Assembly (NCBI GenBank): GCA_021204605.1
Contig: JAJPZD010000282.1
Span: forward strand, 1 to 13,710
Direction: 5' to 3'
DNA: 13,710 nt
DNA from: Prevotella sp.
GTDB taxonomy: Bacteria; Bacteroidota; Bacteroidia; Bacteroidales; Bacteroidaceae
The translations under genes were made by a program, and so were the position numbers. The notes under the pieces are model-generated. The model did not search any database. It saw only the letters and a program-made list of their open reading frames with translations, and was not told where the DNA came from. Every line of letters starts with the position of its first letter. Position 1 is the stretch's first letter. This document shows, one piece after another, positions 1 to 8,858 of the stretch.

Positions 1-70
1 GTTTAAATAAATCTTTTCAATTTTTTTATTTATTACTAACTTTGGCAACATAAACAATAACCTGTTACCT
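1..70 (+). promoter_or_regulatory. Leader and promoter of the malQ operon
   Basis: This AT-rich stretch contains TAACTTTG at 37-44, an exact match to the Bacteroidetes -7 consensus TAnnTTTG. A clear -33 TTTG is not present; the T-rich run at 14-28 is the nearest candidate. If this is the promoter, transcription would begin around 50 and leave an untranslated leader of only about 20 bases before the malQ ATG at 71. No Shine-Dalgarno sequence is visible just before the ATG, which is usual for this phylum. The box is seen directly; promoter function is inferred. Confidence 0.6.
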
Positions 71-2770
71 ATGGACATAAATCTAAACATCTCTTATACT
101 ACGAAATTCGGCGAGGAATTGATGTTGAATCTGATAAGCAAGAAGGGCAAGAAAGAATTTGTTATCATTCCTTATCGAATGACCACGACCGACGGGAAAG
201 TATGGACATGTAACCTGAAGACTGATTTCAAAACCGGCACATACATAGATTATTACTACAGTGTGGCACGTGGTGAGGACAATATAATACGTGAAGAATG
301 GAAGACGGAGCCACACCGCTTGGAGATAGTTGCCGGGAGGGACAGGCAGATTGTTGTTTACGACCACTGGATAGACATACCGGAGGATTCTTACTTATAC
401 AGTTCGGCATTCACCGAATGTATTCACCAGCGCAAGGTCACCCCTGCGCCATTGAGCAATTACCCTGTAACAGCACGTTTAAAGGTACGCGCACCACAAC
501 TGTTGGGCAGAGAACGACTTGTGCTTGTAGGCAGCGACATGCTTCTCGGAGCCTGGAAAGTAAAGTCAGGCCTGGCGATGCAAGAGCACAACCACAACGA
601 GTGGGTAGTTGACATAGATGCGAAAAAGCTAAGCGGCAACACGTTTGAATACAAGTTTGTTGCCGTTGATGTGGAAGATGAGGAGAAGGTAATCTGGGAG
701 GACTGCCATAACCGGAATATGTACATACCAGACATGGCTGACGGCACCGTGGCGGTATATGAGGTTGGTGTGGCCTTGTTCCCGATACACGACATAAGAT
801 GCGCCGGGACATTGGTACCTGTATTCTCGTTGCGCTCAAGAGACAGTTTTGGTGTTGGAGACTTTGGGGACTTGAAGAAAATGATCGACTGGGTGGCATT
901 GACAAGGCAGCGGATATTACAGATACTGCCGATCAACGACACGACAATGACGCACACGTGGACCGACTCCTATCCATACAGTTGCATAAGTATCTTCGCC
1001 CTACATCCACAATATGTCAACCTCAATGCCCTCCCGCAAATTACAAACGAGGCAAAAAGGGAAAAATATGAGGCATTACGTATAGAGCTCAATGCCCTCC
1101 CGCAAATAAACTATGAGCGTGTGAACAATGCCAAAAACAAGTATTTGAAAGAAATCTATGCACAAGAAGGCAAGGACATTCTGACATCAAGCGAGTTCAA
1201 GACATTCTTCAGGGAGAACGAAACATGGCTCGTGCCATACGCACAATATTGTTTCCTAAGAGACAAAAACGGTACGGCGGACTTCACAAAATGGCTTGAC
1301 CACCACTCTTTCGATGAAAATGAACGTCGCGCGCTCTCCATTCCACGTAACACGGTTTACAAAAAAGTGGCATTCTACTATTTCGTGCAATTCATCCTCA
1401 ACACACAAATGGCAGATGTACACAACTACGCACGCACGAAGGGGGTGATACTCAAAGGCGACATCCCGATAGGCGTGAACCGTTATGGCTGCGATGTATG
1501 GCAGGAACCGCGCTATTTCAAGCTCAACGGCCAGGCAGGCGCCCCACCCGATGATTTCTCCGCTAACGGTCAGAACTGGGGCTTCCCCACATACAACTGG
1601 GAAGAGATGCTCAAGGATGGCTGCAAGTGGTGGGTACGCCGTTTCTCGAATATGGCTAAATTCTTTGATGCTTACCGTATCGACCACGTTTTGGGCTTTT
1701 TCCGAATATGGGAGATACCCATCGAAGCCGTGCATGGGCTGCTTGGCCAGTTCTCCCCTTCATTGGCGATGACACGGGAGGAGATAGAGGCCAACGGGCT
1801 GCTTTTCCAGGAAGAACTATTCACAGAGCCGTTTATCACCGACTGGGTTCTTGACCGCATATTCGGCGACAAGGCAGACATGGTGCGCAAGACATACCTA
1901 AAACCAACCCACGATGGGCGTTATAAGATGAGGTCAGGCTATGACACACAGCGCAAGGTGGAAGCCGCATTTATCGGAAGGACAAGTCAGGAGGACATCA
2001 ACCTGCGCGACGGGCTGTATGCCCTTATCAGTGATGTGCTTTTCGTGCGAGACCACAAGGACAGCAACAAATTCCACCCTCGCATATCAGTACAGTATGA
2101 TTTTATCTACGAGTCGCTGTACGACAGCGACAAGGCATTGTTCAACAAGATCTACAACGACTATTACTATCGCCGAAACAACAATTTCTGGTACCGTGAG
2201 GCGATGAACAAGTTGCCGAAACTCATCAATGCCACCCGCATGCTCGCCTGCGCCGAAGATCTCGGCATGGTGCCCGATTGCGTCTCTTGGGTGATGAACG
2301 AGCTGAAAATACTCAGTCTTGAGCTACAGTCGATGCCTAAAAACCCTAACGTAAGATTTGGCATCCTTGCCAATAATCCTTATCGCTCGGTATGCACGAT
2401 TTCCAGCCACGACACGCCGACATTAAGGCAATGGTGGGACGAGGACTATGGCCGCACGCAAGACTATTATAATAATTCCTTACATAAATACGGTTTGACC
2501 GAACATCCATTACCTGGCTGGCTCGCAAAAGAGATCATCTCCAAGCATCTCGCCTGTCCGTCGATGCTCTGCATCCTCTCCATACAAGACTGGCTCTCTA
2601 TGGATGAGCATCTGCGCCTTGCAGATGCCGATGCCGAGAGGATCAACATCCCCGCTAATCCTCATCATTACTGGCGTTACAGGATGCACCTGAACATCGA
2701 GGATCTTATAGCAAATAAAGGTTTCTCTACTACTGTCTCCTCTCTAATAAGTGAAAACGGAAGACAATAA
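71..2770 (+). CDS. malQ: 4-alpha-glucanotransferase (amylomaltase), GH77 with two N-terminal CBM20 domains
   Basis: This enzyme transfers alpha-1,4-glucan segments between maltooligosaccharides and releases glucose, so that imported maltodextrins can be fully used in the cytoplasm. The 899-residue protein has two N-terminal CBM20-like starch-binding domains (about 1-105 and 133-235), followed by the GH77 catalytic barrel (about 245-885). This layout is shared with plant DPE2 and is much longer than the classical ~500-residue amylomaltase. Expected catalytic residues are present: nucleophile D538 in RIDHVLGFFR, acid/base E729 in AEDLG, and stabiliser D781 in SSHDT. The GH77 signature GAPPDDFS begins at G490. 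There is no signal peptide, unlike the next three genes, so it should be cytoplasmic. ATG 71 is the natural start because it opens directly into the first CBM20. It heads the operon, 27 bases before susB. An internal repeat of LNALPQI (318-324 and 340-346) is described separately. Confidence 0.95.
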   Translation: MDINLNISYTTKFGEELMLNLISKKGKKEFVIIPYRMTTTDGKVWTCNLKTDFKTGTYIDYYYSVARGEDNIIREEWKTEPHRLEIVAGRDRQIVVYDHWIDIPEDSYLYSSAFTECIHQRKVTPAPLSNYPVTARLKVRAPQLLGRERLVLVGSDMLLGAWKVKSGLAMQEHNHNEWVVDIDAKKLSGNTFEYKFVAVDVEDEEKVIWEDCHNRNMYIPDMADGTVAVYEVGVALFPIHDIRCAGTLVPVFSLRSRDSFGVGDFGDLKKMIDWVALTRQRILQILPINDTTMTHTWTDSYPYSCISIFALHPQYVNLNALPQITNEAKREKYEALRIELNALPQINYERVNNAKNKYLKEIYAQEGKDILTSSEFKTFFRENETWLVPYAQYCFLRDKNGTADFTKWLDHHSFDENERRALSIPRNTVYKKVAFYYFVQFILNTQMADVHNYARTKGVILKGDIPIGVNRYGCDVWQEPRYFKLNGQAGAPPDDFSANGQNWGFPTYNWEEMLKDGCKWWVRRFSNMAKFFDAYRIDHVLGFFRIWEIPIEAVHGLLGQFSPSLAMTREEIEANGLLFQEELFTEPFITDWVLDRIFGDKADMVRKTYLKPTHDGRYKMRSGYDTQRKVEAAFIGRTSQEDINLRDGLYALISDVLFVRDHKDSNKFHPRISVQYDFIYESLYDSDKALFNKIYNDYYYRRNNNFWYREAMNKLPKLINATRMLACAEDLGMVPDCVSWVMNELKILSLELQSMPKNPNVRFGILANNPYRSVCTISSHDTPTLRQWWDEDYGRTQDYYNNSLHKYGLTEHPLPGWLAKEIISKHLACPSMLCILSIQDWLSMDEHLRLADADAERINIPANPHHYWRYRMHLNIEDLIANKGFSTTVSSLISENGRQ
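1022..1107 (+). repeat. Perfect 20-base direct repeat inside malQ, 66-base period
   Basis: The same 20 bases occur at 1022-1041 and at 1088-1107, offset by 66 bases (22 codons). The repeat is therefore in frame and encodes LNALPQ plus the start of the next Ile codon, giving LNALPQI twice. The residues between the copies are charged and look helical. The second copy, followed by NYE, resembles the form I remember from Bacteroides MalQ proteins (LNALPQ-V-DYE); the first may be a duplication or a local gene conversion. It lies in the helical insert early in the GH77 domain, away from the catalytic motifs. Confidence 0.85.
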
Positions 2771-2797
2771 GCAAGATTTTATAAGCAGGGAAAAACC

Positions 2798-4939
2798 ATG
2801 ATTAAATTAAATACAAATATGCGGAAATTATTATTGACATTAGCACTTATCCCCATTTGGGCTATTGCACAGACAGTGAAATCGCCCGACGGCAATGTCT
2901 CCGTTACATTCTCGTTGGACAACGGAATACCAGTCTATGAGATGACATATAAAGACAAGGCGGTGATAAAGCCGAGCCGTCTCGGACTGGAACTTGCAAA
3001 GACAAAGCATGCAAGTAAGGAGCTTGACGAGACCGACCTGATGGACGGTTTCACCATTGCCGACACAGGGACATCAAGTTTCGATGAGACGTGGAAGCCC
3101 GTCTGGGGAGAGACAGCAACAATTCGCAACTGTTACAACGAGCTTGCTGTAACACTTAACCAGGCGACGACGAGCCGCAACATCATTATCCGTTTCAGAG
3201 TATATGATGATGGCATGGGACTGCGCTATGAGTTCCCGCAGCAAGATGAGCTCAACTATTTCATAATAAAAGAAGAACATACACAGTTTGCCATGACAGG
3301 CGACCATATCGCCTTCTGGATACCCGGCGACTACGACACACAGGAATATGAGACTGTGGAATCAAGACTGTCAGAGATACGCGGACTAATGGACGAGGCT
3401 ATCACACCCAACTCCTCACAGACCACATTCTCCCCTACCGGTGTGCAGACATCCTTACAGATGAAGACCAACGATGGCCTTTATATCAACATCCATGAGG
3501 CGGCATGCGTGAACTACGCCACTATGCACCTCAACCTTGATGACAAGAACATGGTGTTCGAGTCGTGGCTCACCCCCGACGCACAAGGCCTGAAAGGTTA
3601 TATACAGACACCGTTCAACACTCCTTGGCGCACAGTGATGGTCAGTGATGATGCCCGTGACATGCTCTCCTCAAATCTCATATTGAACCTCAACGAGCCA
3701 TGCGCAATAGAAGACACGAGCTGGATACACCCCGTGAAATACTGCGGCGTATGGTGGGAGATGATAGTAGGACGTGGCACGTGGAGCTACACCAACGACT
3801 ATCCTTCGGTGCATTTAGGAATTACCGACTATACCAAGTGCACACCTAACGGCACCCATTCAGCCAACAACGACAAAGTGAAAGAATATATCGACTTCGC
3901 CGCCGCCAACGGACTTAGCGAGGTTTTAGTGGAAGGCTGGAACATAGGTTGGGAGGACTGGTTCGGACATTCCAAATTGGATGTTTTCGACTTTATCACC
4001 CCCTACCCCGACTTCGACTTGAAGATGCTCAACGACTATGCCCACTCGAAGGGCGTGCGACTGATGATGCACCACGAGACATCAGCCTCAGCTTGGAACT
4101 ATGAGCGGTGGTTGGAAAAGGCTTACTCTCTGATGAACGAATATGGCTATGATGCCGTGAAGAGCGGCTACGTGGGAGACATCATCCCACGAGGAGAATA
4201 CCACTATGGACAGTTGATGAACAACCACTACCTCTATGCCGTAAAGCAAGCCGCCAACCACCATATCATGGTAAACGCACATGAGGCGACACGGCCCACT
4301 GGCATCTGCCGCACATATCCTAACCTCGTGGGTAACGAGAGCGGACGAGGAACAGAATATGAGGCTTTCGGTGGAAGCGCACCATATCATACCGTGATAT
4401 TGCCGTTCACACGACTGCAAGGCGGTCCAATGGACTACACCCCTGGTATCCTTGAGACACAGCTAAATACCTGGAGCGACAACACCTCATTCGTCCACTC
4501 CACCCTTGTGGGCCAGTTGGCTTTATACGTTACCTTGTACAGTCCTTTGCAGATGGCGGCGGATTTGCCTGAAAACTACGCCAAATATGATGATGCGTTC
4601 CAGTTTATCCGAGACGTGGCAGTTGACTGGGACGACTCGAAATATCTTGAGGCAGAGCCGGCACGCTATATCACCGTGGCACGCAAGGCAAAAGGCACAG
4701 ACAACTGGTTTATAGGCGGCAAATGCGGAGCTGATGGACACCAGTCGGTTATAAAGCTCGATTTCCTTGACAAGGGAAAGAAATACGCCTGTACGATATA
4801 CGCAGATGCGAAAGATGCCGACTATGAGACCAACCCTACAGTTTATACCATCACGAAGAAAGTGGTTAAACAAGGCGATGTACTTAAACTGACAGAAGCC
4901 CGTGGCGGTGGTTTTGCGGTATCTCTGATTGCGGAATAA
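2798..4939 (+). CDS. susB: GH97 alpha-glucosidase, SusB type (inverting)
   Basis: This is a periplasmic exo-acting alpha-glucosidase that releases glucose from the non-reducing ends of maltooligosaccharides. The 713-residue protein is close in length to Bacteroides thetaiotaomicron SusB (about 738). A signal peptide is clear from M8 (RKLLLTLALIPIWAIAQ, cleavage probably after that Q), so ATG 2819 is an alternative start; ATG 2798 has a weak purine-rich GCAGGG about 7 bases upstream and is kept. The middle and C-terminal parts match SusB as I recall it nearly word for word (HHETSAS, NAHEATRPTG, GNESGRGTEYE). The SusB catalytic and calcium-binding glutamates E439, E508, E526 and E532 correspond to E427, E496, E514 and E520, with a constant offset of 12. 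Having Glu at these sites places it among inverting GH97 enzymes, not the retaining ones with an Asp nucleophile. It is the second gene of the operon, 20 bases before pulA. Confidence 0.95.
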   Translation: MIKLNTNMRKLLLTLALIPIWAIAQTVKSPDGNVSVTFSLDNGIPVYEMTYKDKAVIKPSRLGLELAKTKHASKELDETDLMDGFTIADTGTSSFDETWKPVWGETATIRNCYNELAVTLNQATTSRNIIIRFRVYDDGMGLRYEFPQQDELNYFIIKEEHTQFAMTGDHIAFWIPGDYDTQEYETVESRLSEIRGLMDEAITPNSSQTTFSPTGVQTSLQMKTNDGLYINIHEAACVNYATMHLNLDDKNMVFESWLTPDAQGLKGYIQTPFNTPWRTVMVSDDARDMLSSNLILNLNEPCAIEDTSWIHPVKYCGVWWEMIVGRGTWSYTNDYPSVHLGITDYTKCTPNGTHSANNDKVKEYIDFAAANGLSEVLVEGWNIGWEDWFGHSKLDVFDFITPYPDFDLKMLNDYAHSKGVRLMMHHETSASAWNYERWLEKAYSLMNEYGYDAVKSGYVGDIIPRGEYHYGQLMNNHYLYAVKQAANHHIMVNAHEATRPTGICRTYPNLVGNESGRGTEYEAFGGSAPYHTVILPFTRLQGGPMDYTPGILETQLNTWSDNTSFVHSTLVGQLALYVTLYSPLQMAADLPENYAKYDDAFQFIRDVAVDWDDSKYLEAEPARYITVARKAKGTDNWFIGGKCGADGHQSVIKLDFLDKGKKYACTIYADAKDADYETNPTVYTITKKVVKQGDVLKLTEARGGGFAVSLIAE

Positions 4940-4959
4940 ACAGTAAAAACATCAATGAA

Positions 4960-6888
4960 ATGAATATCAGATCGATCCTGATGGCAGGAATTTTCTCTTT
5001 CGTATTCTCACAACAAGAATTGAAAGCCCAGACAAATGGTACTTTCAACGAATCGGTATATTCCCCGAAAGCCACCGTGTTCCAGTTGTTCGCTCCCGAC
5101 AACGCAAAGTGCGTGAAGTTGCGTATCTACAACGATGCGACAACCGAAAAGACTTGGAAAACCGTCAAGATGAAACTTGTGGGAAAAGAGACATTCACGG
5201 CGGAGGTGAAAGGCGACCTGAAAGGAAAGTTCTATACCTTCGACATAGGGCATGGGGAGACACCGGGCGTATTCGCCACCGCAGTGGGAGTGAACGGAAA
5301 GCGTGCGGCTATCATAGACCTCAAAGACACCGACCCTGAAGACTGGGAAGATGAATGGAGCAATGTGACGGTAAAAGAGCCCTGCGACCGCATAATCTAT
5401 GAGTTGCACCACCGTGATTTCTCCATCGATATCTCATCAGGATTGGAACACAAGGGGAAGTTCCTCGCACTCACTGAGCCGAAAGCCATCAACTACCTGA
5501 AAAAATTGGGTATCAACACAGTGCATATCCTACCATCGTTTGATTTCGCCTCCGTTGACGAGACAAAGATTGACGTGCCACAGTACAACTGGGGATATGA
5601 CCCATTGAACTATAACGTACCGGAAGGCTCCTATTCCACCGACCCATACGACCCGATGACACGTATAAGGGAGTTCAAGAAGATGGTAGAGGCACTTCAC
5701 AAGGCAGATATTGACGTGGTGCTTGATGTTGTCTATAACCATACCAACGACATTGAAGGCAGCAATTTCCAGCTCACCTATCCCGACTATTTCTACCGCA
5801 AGACAGCAGATGGAAAATATTCCGACGGCTCCGGTTGTGGCAACGAGACAGCGAGTGAGATGCCAGAGATGCGTGATTTTATGATAAAGTCAATGACATA
5901 TTGGATGTCGGAATACCACATCGACGGTTTCCGTGTTGACCTGATGGGAGTGCACGACCTACAGACGATGAACGATATCCAAGCCGCCCTGAAAAACAAG
6001 TTCGGCAAGGCATTCATCTATGGTGAGGGCTGGAGTGCCGGCACGTGTGCCTACCCGACTGAAAAACTCGCTATCAAAGCAAATACAAAACAGTTGACGG
6101 GCATCGCCGCCTTCTGCGATGATATGCGTGATGCATTGCGCGGCCCTTTCAGCGATGACCACGAAGGAGCGTTCCTCGCCGGTATTCCTGGTGAGGAGGA
6201 GAGTCTGAAATTCGGTATCGTGGGTGCTATCTCCCACCCACAGGTTGATATGTCAAAAGTGAATTACAGTAAGGAGCCGTGGACCAACGAGCCAAGTCAG
6301 ATGATTGCATACGTGAGTTGCCATGATGATATGTGCCTCACCGACCGTCTTCGTGCCAGTATTCATCATATCACAGAAGGCGAGATTATCCGCCTTGACC
6401 TGTTGGCACAGACGGCAGTGCTCACTTCGCAAGGCATACCGTTTATACTTAGCGGCGAGGAGATGCTCAGAGATAAGAAAGGAGTGCACAACAGTTATAA
6501 TTCTCCAGACAGCATCAACTGCCTTGACTGGACAAACTTGGAGAAATATCCGCAGGTATTCGACTATTACAGTAATCTTATCTCCTTACGAAAGCACCAT
6601 CCCGCCTTCCGCCTTGGCACGGCGGAAAAGGTGAGAGAACACCTTGAGTTCCTGCCCGTAAAAGACAACCTTGTAGCCTTCCGATTGAAAGACAACGCCG
6701 GGGGAGACGAGTGGAACGATATAATAGTAATCCTCAACTCAGCAAGACAACCCCAGACTGTTGACATACCTGAAGGCAAATACACCGTTGTCTGCCGCAA
6801 TATCCTGATTGACGAGAATGGCATAGACACGGTGGAAGGACCGATAGTGAGCGTTCCTGCGCAAAGTGCGATGATAATACATAATTGA
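4960..6888 (+). CDS. pulA: Type I pullulanase (GH13) with N-terminal CBM48-like domain
   Basis: This enzyme hydrolyses alpha-1,6 branch points in pullulan and in starch-derived dextrins, giving linear maltooligosaccharides for SusA and SusB. The 642-residue protein begins with a Sec signal peptide (about 1-24, ending KAQ, no lipobox Cys), so it should be periplasmic. A CBM48-like beta domain follows (about 33-110), then the GH13 barrel. The hallmark type I pullulanase motif YNWGYDP is at 209-215. GH13 conserved regions are visible: DVVYNH, then GFRVDLMG with nucleophile D327, GEGW with acid/base E356, and SCHDD with stabiliser D456. In the last motif the residue after the catalytic Asp is Asp, where many GH13 proteins have Asn. 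ATG 4960 is chosen because it begins the signal peptide; the nearby ATG at 4955 meets a stop after two codons. It lies 20 bases after susB and 10 bases before susA. B. thetaiotaomicron susA and susB are, from memory, not interrupted by a pullulanase gene. Confidence 0.93.
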   Translation: MNIRSILMAGIFSFVFSQQELKAQTNGTFNESVYSPKATVFQLFAPDNAKCVKLRIYNDATTEKTWKTVKMKLVGKETFTAEVKGDLKGKFYTFDIGHGETPGVFATAVGVNGKRAAIIDLKDTDPEDWEDEWSNVTVKEPCDRIIYELHHRDFSIDISSGLEHKGKFLALTEPKAINYLKKLGINTVHILPSFDFASVDETKIDVPQYNWGYDPLNYNVPEGSYSTDPYDPMTRIREFKKMVEALHKADIDVVLDVVYNHTNDIEGSNFQLTYPDYFYRKTADGKYSDGSGCGNETASEMPEMRDFMIKSMTYWMSEYHIDGFRVDLMGVHDLQTMNDIQAALKNKFGKAFIYGEGWSAGTCAYPTEKLAIKANTKQLTGIAAFCDDMRDALRGPFSDDHEGAFLAGIPGEEESLKFGIVGAISHPQVDMSKVNYSKEPWTNEPSQMIAYVSCHDDMCLTDRLRASIHHITEGEIIRLDLLAQTAVLTSQGIPFILSGEEMLRDKKGVHNSYNSPDSINCLDWTNLEKYPQVFDYYSNLISLRKHHPAFRLGTAEKVREHLEFLPVKDNLVAFRLKDNAGGDEWNDIIVILNSARQPQTVDIPEGKYTVVCRNILIDENGIDTVEGPIVSVPAQSAMIIHN

Positions 6889-6898
6889 ATATATCTTT

Positions 6899-8791
6899 AT
6901 GAAAAAACTATTTTTATCCCTTAGCTTATTGCTATCAGTTATGACAATGGAAGCAGCAGTAAACATAGACCGTATAGAACCAGCCGACTGGTTTGTCGGC
7001 ATGAAAAACCCAACGTTGCAGCTTATGGTATATGGCGAGGGCATACAGGCGGCTGACGTTACGACCGACTATGCCGGAGTGAAAATAGACAGCATAGTGC
7101 GCTTAGACAGCAATAACTATCTCTTTGTGTATCTGAATATCAAAGACGCACAGCCAGGAAACATGACACTTACCTTCAAGAACGGGAAGTCAACAAAGAA
7201 AGTGGATTATCTGCTTAAAGCACGTGAGATGAACGGAGAGCAGCGCATCGGTTTCACCAATGCCGACGTGCTCTATATGCTCATGCCCGACCGCTTTGCA
7301 GACGGCAACCTCGACAACAACGACATAAAAGGCATGAACACATTCAAGACCGACCGCTCGCAACCCAGTCTGCGCCATGGCGGCGACCTGGAGGGCATAC
7401 GCCAGCACTTGGACTATTTCAAAGAACTCGGCGTTACTGCTCTGTGGTTCACCCCAGTGCTTGAGAACAACTCGCCCGACAACAACAACCAAAGCACGTA
7501 TCACGGCTATGCCACCACCGATTACTACAAGGTTGACCCACGTTTCGGCACTAATGAGGAATACCGCCAACTTGTTGACGAGGCTCACCAGAAAGGGTTG
7601 AAAGTAGTGATGGATATGATTTTCAACCACTGTGGCTTCGACCATCCGTGGGTGAAAGACCTGCCTTCTAACGACTGGCTCAACCTGCCGGAATGTGTCA
7701 GTAAAGATGATAAGACAGGCGAGGTTACGATAAACGACAAGTTCATCCAGACAAGCTACAAACTCACTCCCGTCGTTGACCCATATAGAAGCGACATCGA
7801 CCTAAAGGAGACCGTTGAGGGGTGGTTCGTGCAGTCAATGCCCGACCTCAACCAGAAGAACCCACACCTGATGACCTACCTGATACAGAACAGCGAGTGG
7901 TGGATAGAAACAGTGGGAATAAACGGCATACGCATGGATACCTACCCATACGCTGACGCAGAGGCTATGTCAAAGTGGATGAAGACTCTCAACGAGGAAT
8001 ATCCAAATTTCAATGTCGTTGGAGAGACTTGGGTGACAGAACCAGCCTACACTGCCGCATGGCAAAAAGACTCCAAGGTGGCAATTATCAACAGCAACCT
8101 GAAAAGTGTTATGGACTTCAGTTTCTACGACAAGATAAACATGGCGAAAAAAGAGGAGACCGATGACTGGTGGCAGGGCTACAACCGCATCTACAACAGT
8201 TTGGTTTACGACTACCTCTACCCTAACCCGGCAAGCGTAATGGCATTCATAGAAAACCACGACACCGACCGTTTCCTTGAGAACGGCAAAGATACCGTCG
8301 CCCTTAAACAGGCTCTCGCTTTATTACTCACCATGAACCGCACGCCGCAACTCTATTATGGCACGGAGATACTGATGAACGGAACAAAGGAAGTTACCGA
8401 TGGTAATGTGCGCAAGGACTTCCCAGGCGGCTTCCCCGGCGATGAGAGGAATGCCTTTACTGCCGAAGGGCGCACCAATGAGGAGAACGCAATGTTCAAC
8501 TGGACCAGTAAACTGCTGCATTGGCGGCAGGGCAACGAGGTGATAACGAAAGGCACTCAAAAGCAGTTCATTCCTTATAATGGCATTTATGTGTTGGCAC
8601 GCCAGTATAACGGAAAAACCGTAATGACCATAATCAACGGCAAAAAACATACCACCACATTCAACGTGGCACGCTATGCCGAGGTAATCGGAGATACAAA
8701 GCAGGCGAGAAGCGTAATCAGCGACAGACTTATAAACATTGACAAGGATTTCAAACTGCGTTCACGTCAGACATTGATATTGGAATTTTAA
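6899..8791 (+). CDS. susA: Neopullulanase/cyclomaltodextrinase-like GH13 alpha-amylase, SusA type
   Basis: This is a periplasmic endo-acting enzyme that cuts alpha-1,4 bonds in maltooligosaccharides, pullulan or cyclodextrins that have entered the periplasm. The 630-residue protein is similar in length to B. thetaiotaomicron SusA (about 617). A signal peptide is present (about 1-20, MKKLFLSLSLLLSV...MEAA). An N-terminal beta domain of the cyclomaltodextrinase type (about 21-110) precedes the GH13 barrel, and a small C-terminal beta domain closes the protein (about 545-630). Conserved residues include NH at 243-244, nucleophile D347 in GIRMDTYPYA, acid/base E376 in VGETWV, and D455 in ENHDTDR. 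SusG, the outer-surface amylase, is a lipoprotein; here no lipobox Cys follows the signal, which favours SusA. It is the last gene of the alpha-glucan operon. I see no clear hairpin terminator after its stop. Confidence 0.92.
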   Translation: MKKLFLSLSLLLSVMTMEAAVNIDRIEPADWFVGMKNPTLQLMVYGEGIQAADVTTDYAGVKIDSIVRLDSNNYLFVYLNIKDAQPGNMTLTFKNGKSTKKVDYLLKAREMNGEQRIGFTNADVLYMLMPDRFADGNLDNNDIKGMNTFKTDRSQPSLRHGGDLEGIRQHLDYFKELGVTALWFTPVLENNSPDNNNQSTYHGYATTDYYKVDPRFGTNEEYRQLVDEAHQKGLKVVMDMIFNHCGFDHPWVKDLPSNDWLNLPECVSKDDKTGEVTINDKFIQTSYKLTPVVDPYRSDIDLKETVEGWFVQSMPDLNQKNPHLMTYLIQNSEWWIETVGINGIRMDTYPYADAEAMSKWMKTLNEEYPNFNVVGETWVTEPAYTAAWQKDSKVAIINSNLKSVMDFSFYDKINMAKKEETDDWWQGYNRIYNSLVYDYLYPNPASVMAFIENHDTDRFLENGKDTVALKQALALLLTMNRTPQLYYGTEILMNGTKEVTDGNVRKDFPGGFPGDERNAFTAEGRTNEENAMFNWTSKLLHWRQGNEVITKGTQKQFIPYNGIYVLARQYNGKTVMTIINGKKHTTTFNVARYAEVIGDTKQARSVISDRLINIDKDFKLRSRQTLILEF

Positions 8792-8858
8792 GACACAAGT
8801 CCATATTTATCACAAAAAATAAGTATCTTTGTAGTGCAATTAAAAATTATAGGAGGAT
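8792..8858 (+). promoter_or_regulatory. Intergenic promoter region of the type III R-M operon
   Basis: The gap of 67 bases between susA and mod is much larger than the gaps inside the starch operon and is strongly AT-rich. It contains TATCTTTG at 8824-8831, an exact match to the Bacteroidetes -7 consensus TAnnTTTG. No convincing -33 TTTG is seen at the expected distance. Transcription would start near 8838, leaving a leader of about 20 bases. I find no stable inverted repeat followed by a T run, so a terminator for the susA operon is not apparent and read-through is possible. Confidence 0.6.
8851..8856 (+). promoter_or_regulatory. Strong but closely spaced Shine-Dalgarno sequence of mod
   Basis: AGGAGG lies only two bases before the ATG at 8859. 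This is a full anti-16S match, uncommon in Bacteroidetes, but the spacing is shorter than the usual 5-9 bases. No other ATG, GTG or TTG near the start would give a better spacing while keeping the N-terminus, so ATG 8859 remains the best start. The match could also be chance. Confidence 0.45.

Noticed and set aside
460..957. Long open frame on the - strand within malQ (about 165 codons).
   Set aside because: It lies opposite a clear GH77 gene, has low-complexity Ser/Thr/Pro-rich translation, and shows no recognisable domain. It is a shadow of malQ.
6301..6345. SCHDD in PulA, considered as a damaged conserved region IV because HDN is common in GH13.
   Set aside because: The catalytic Asp (D456) and preceding His are intact, and the residue after the Asp is not strictly conserved in the family. 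The enzyme is likely active.
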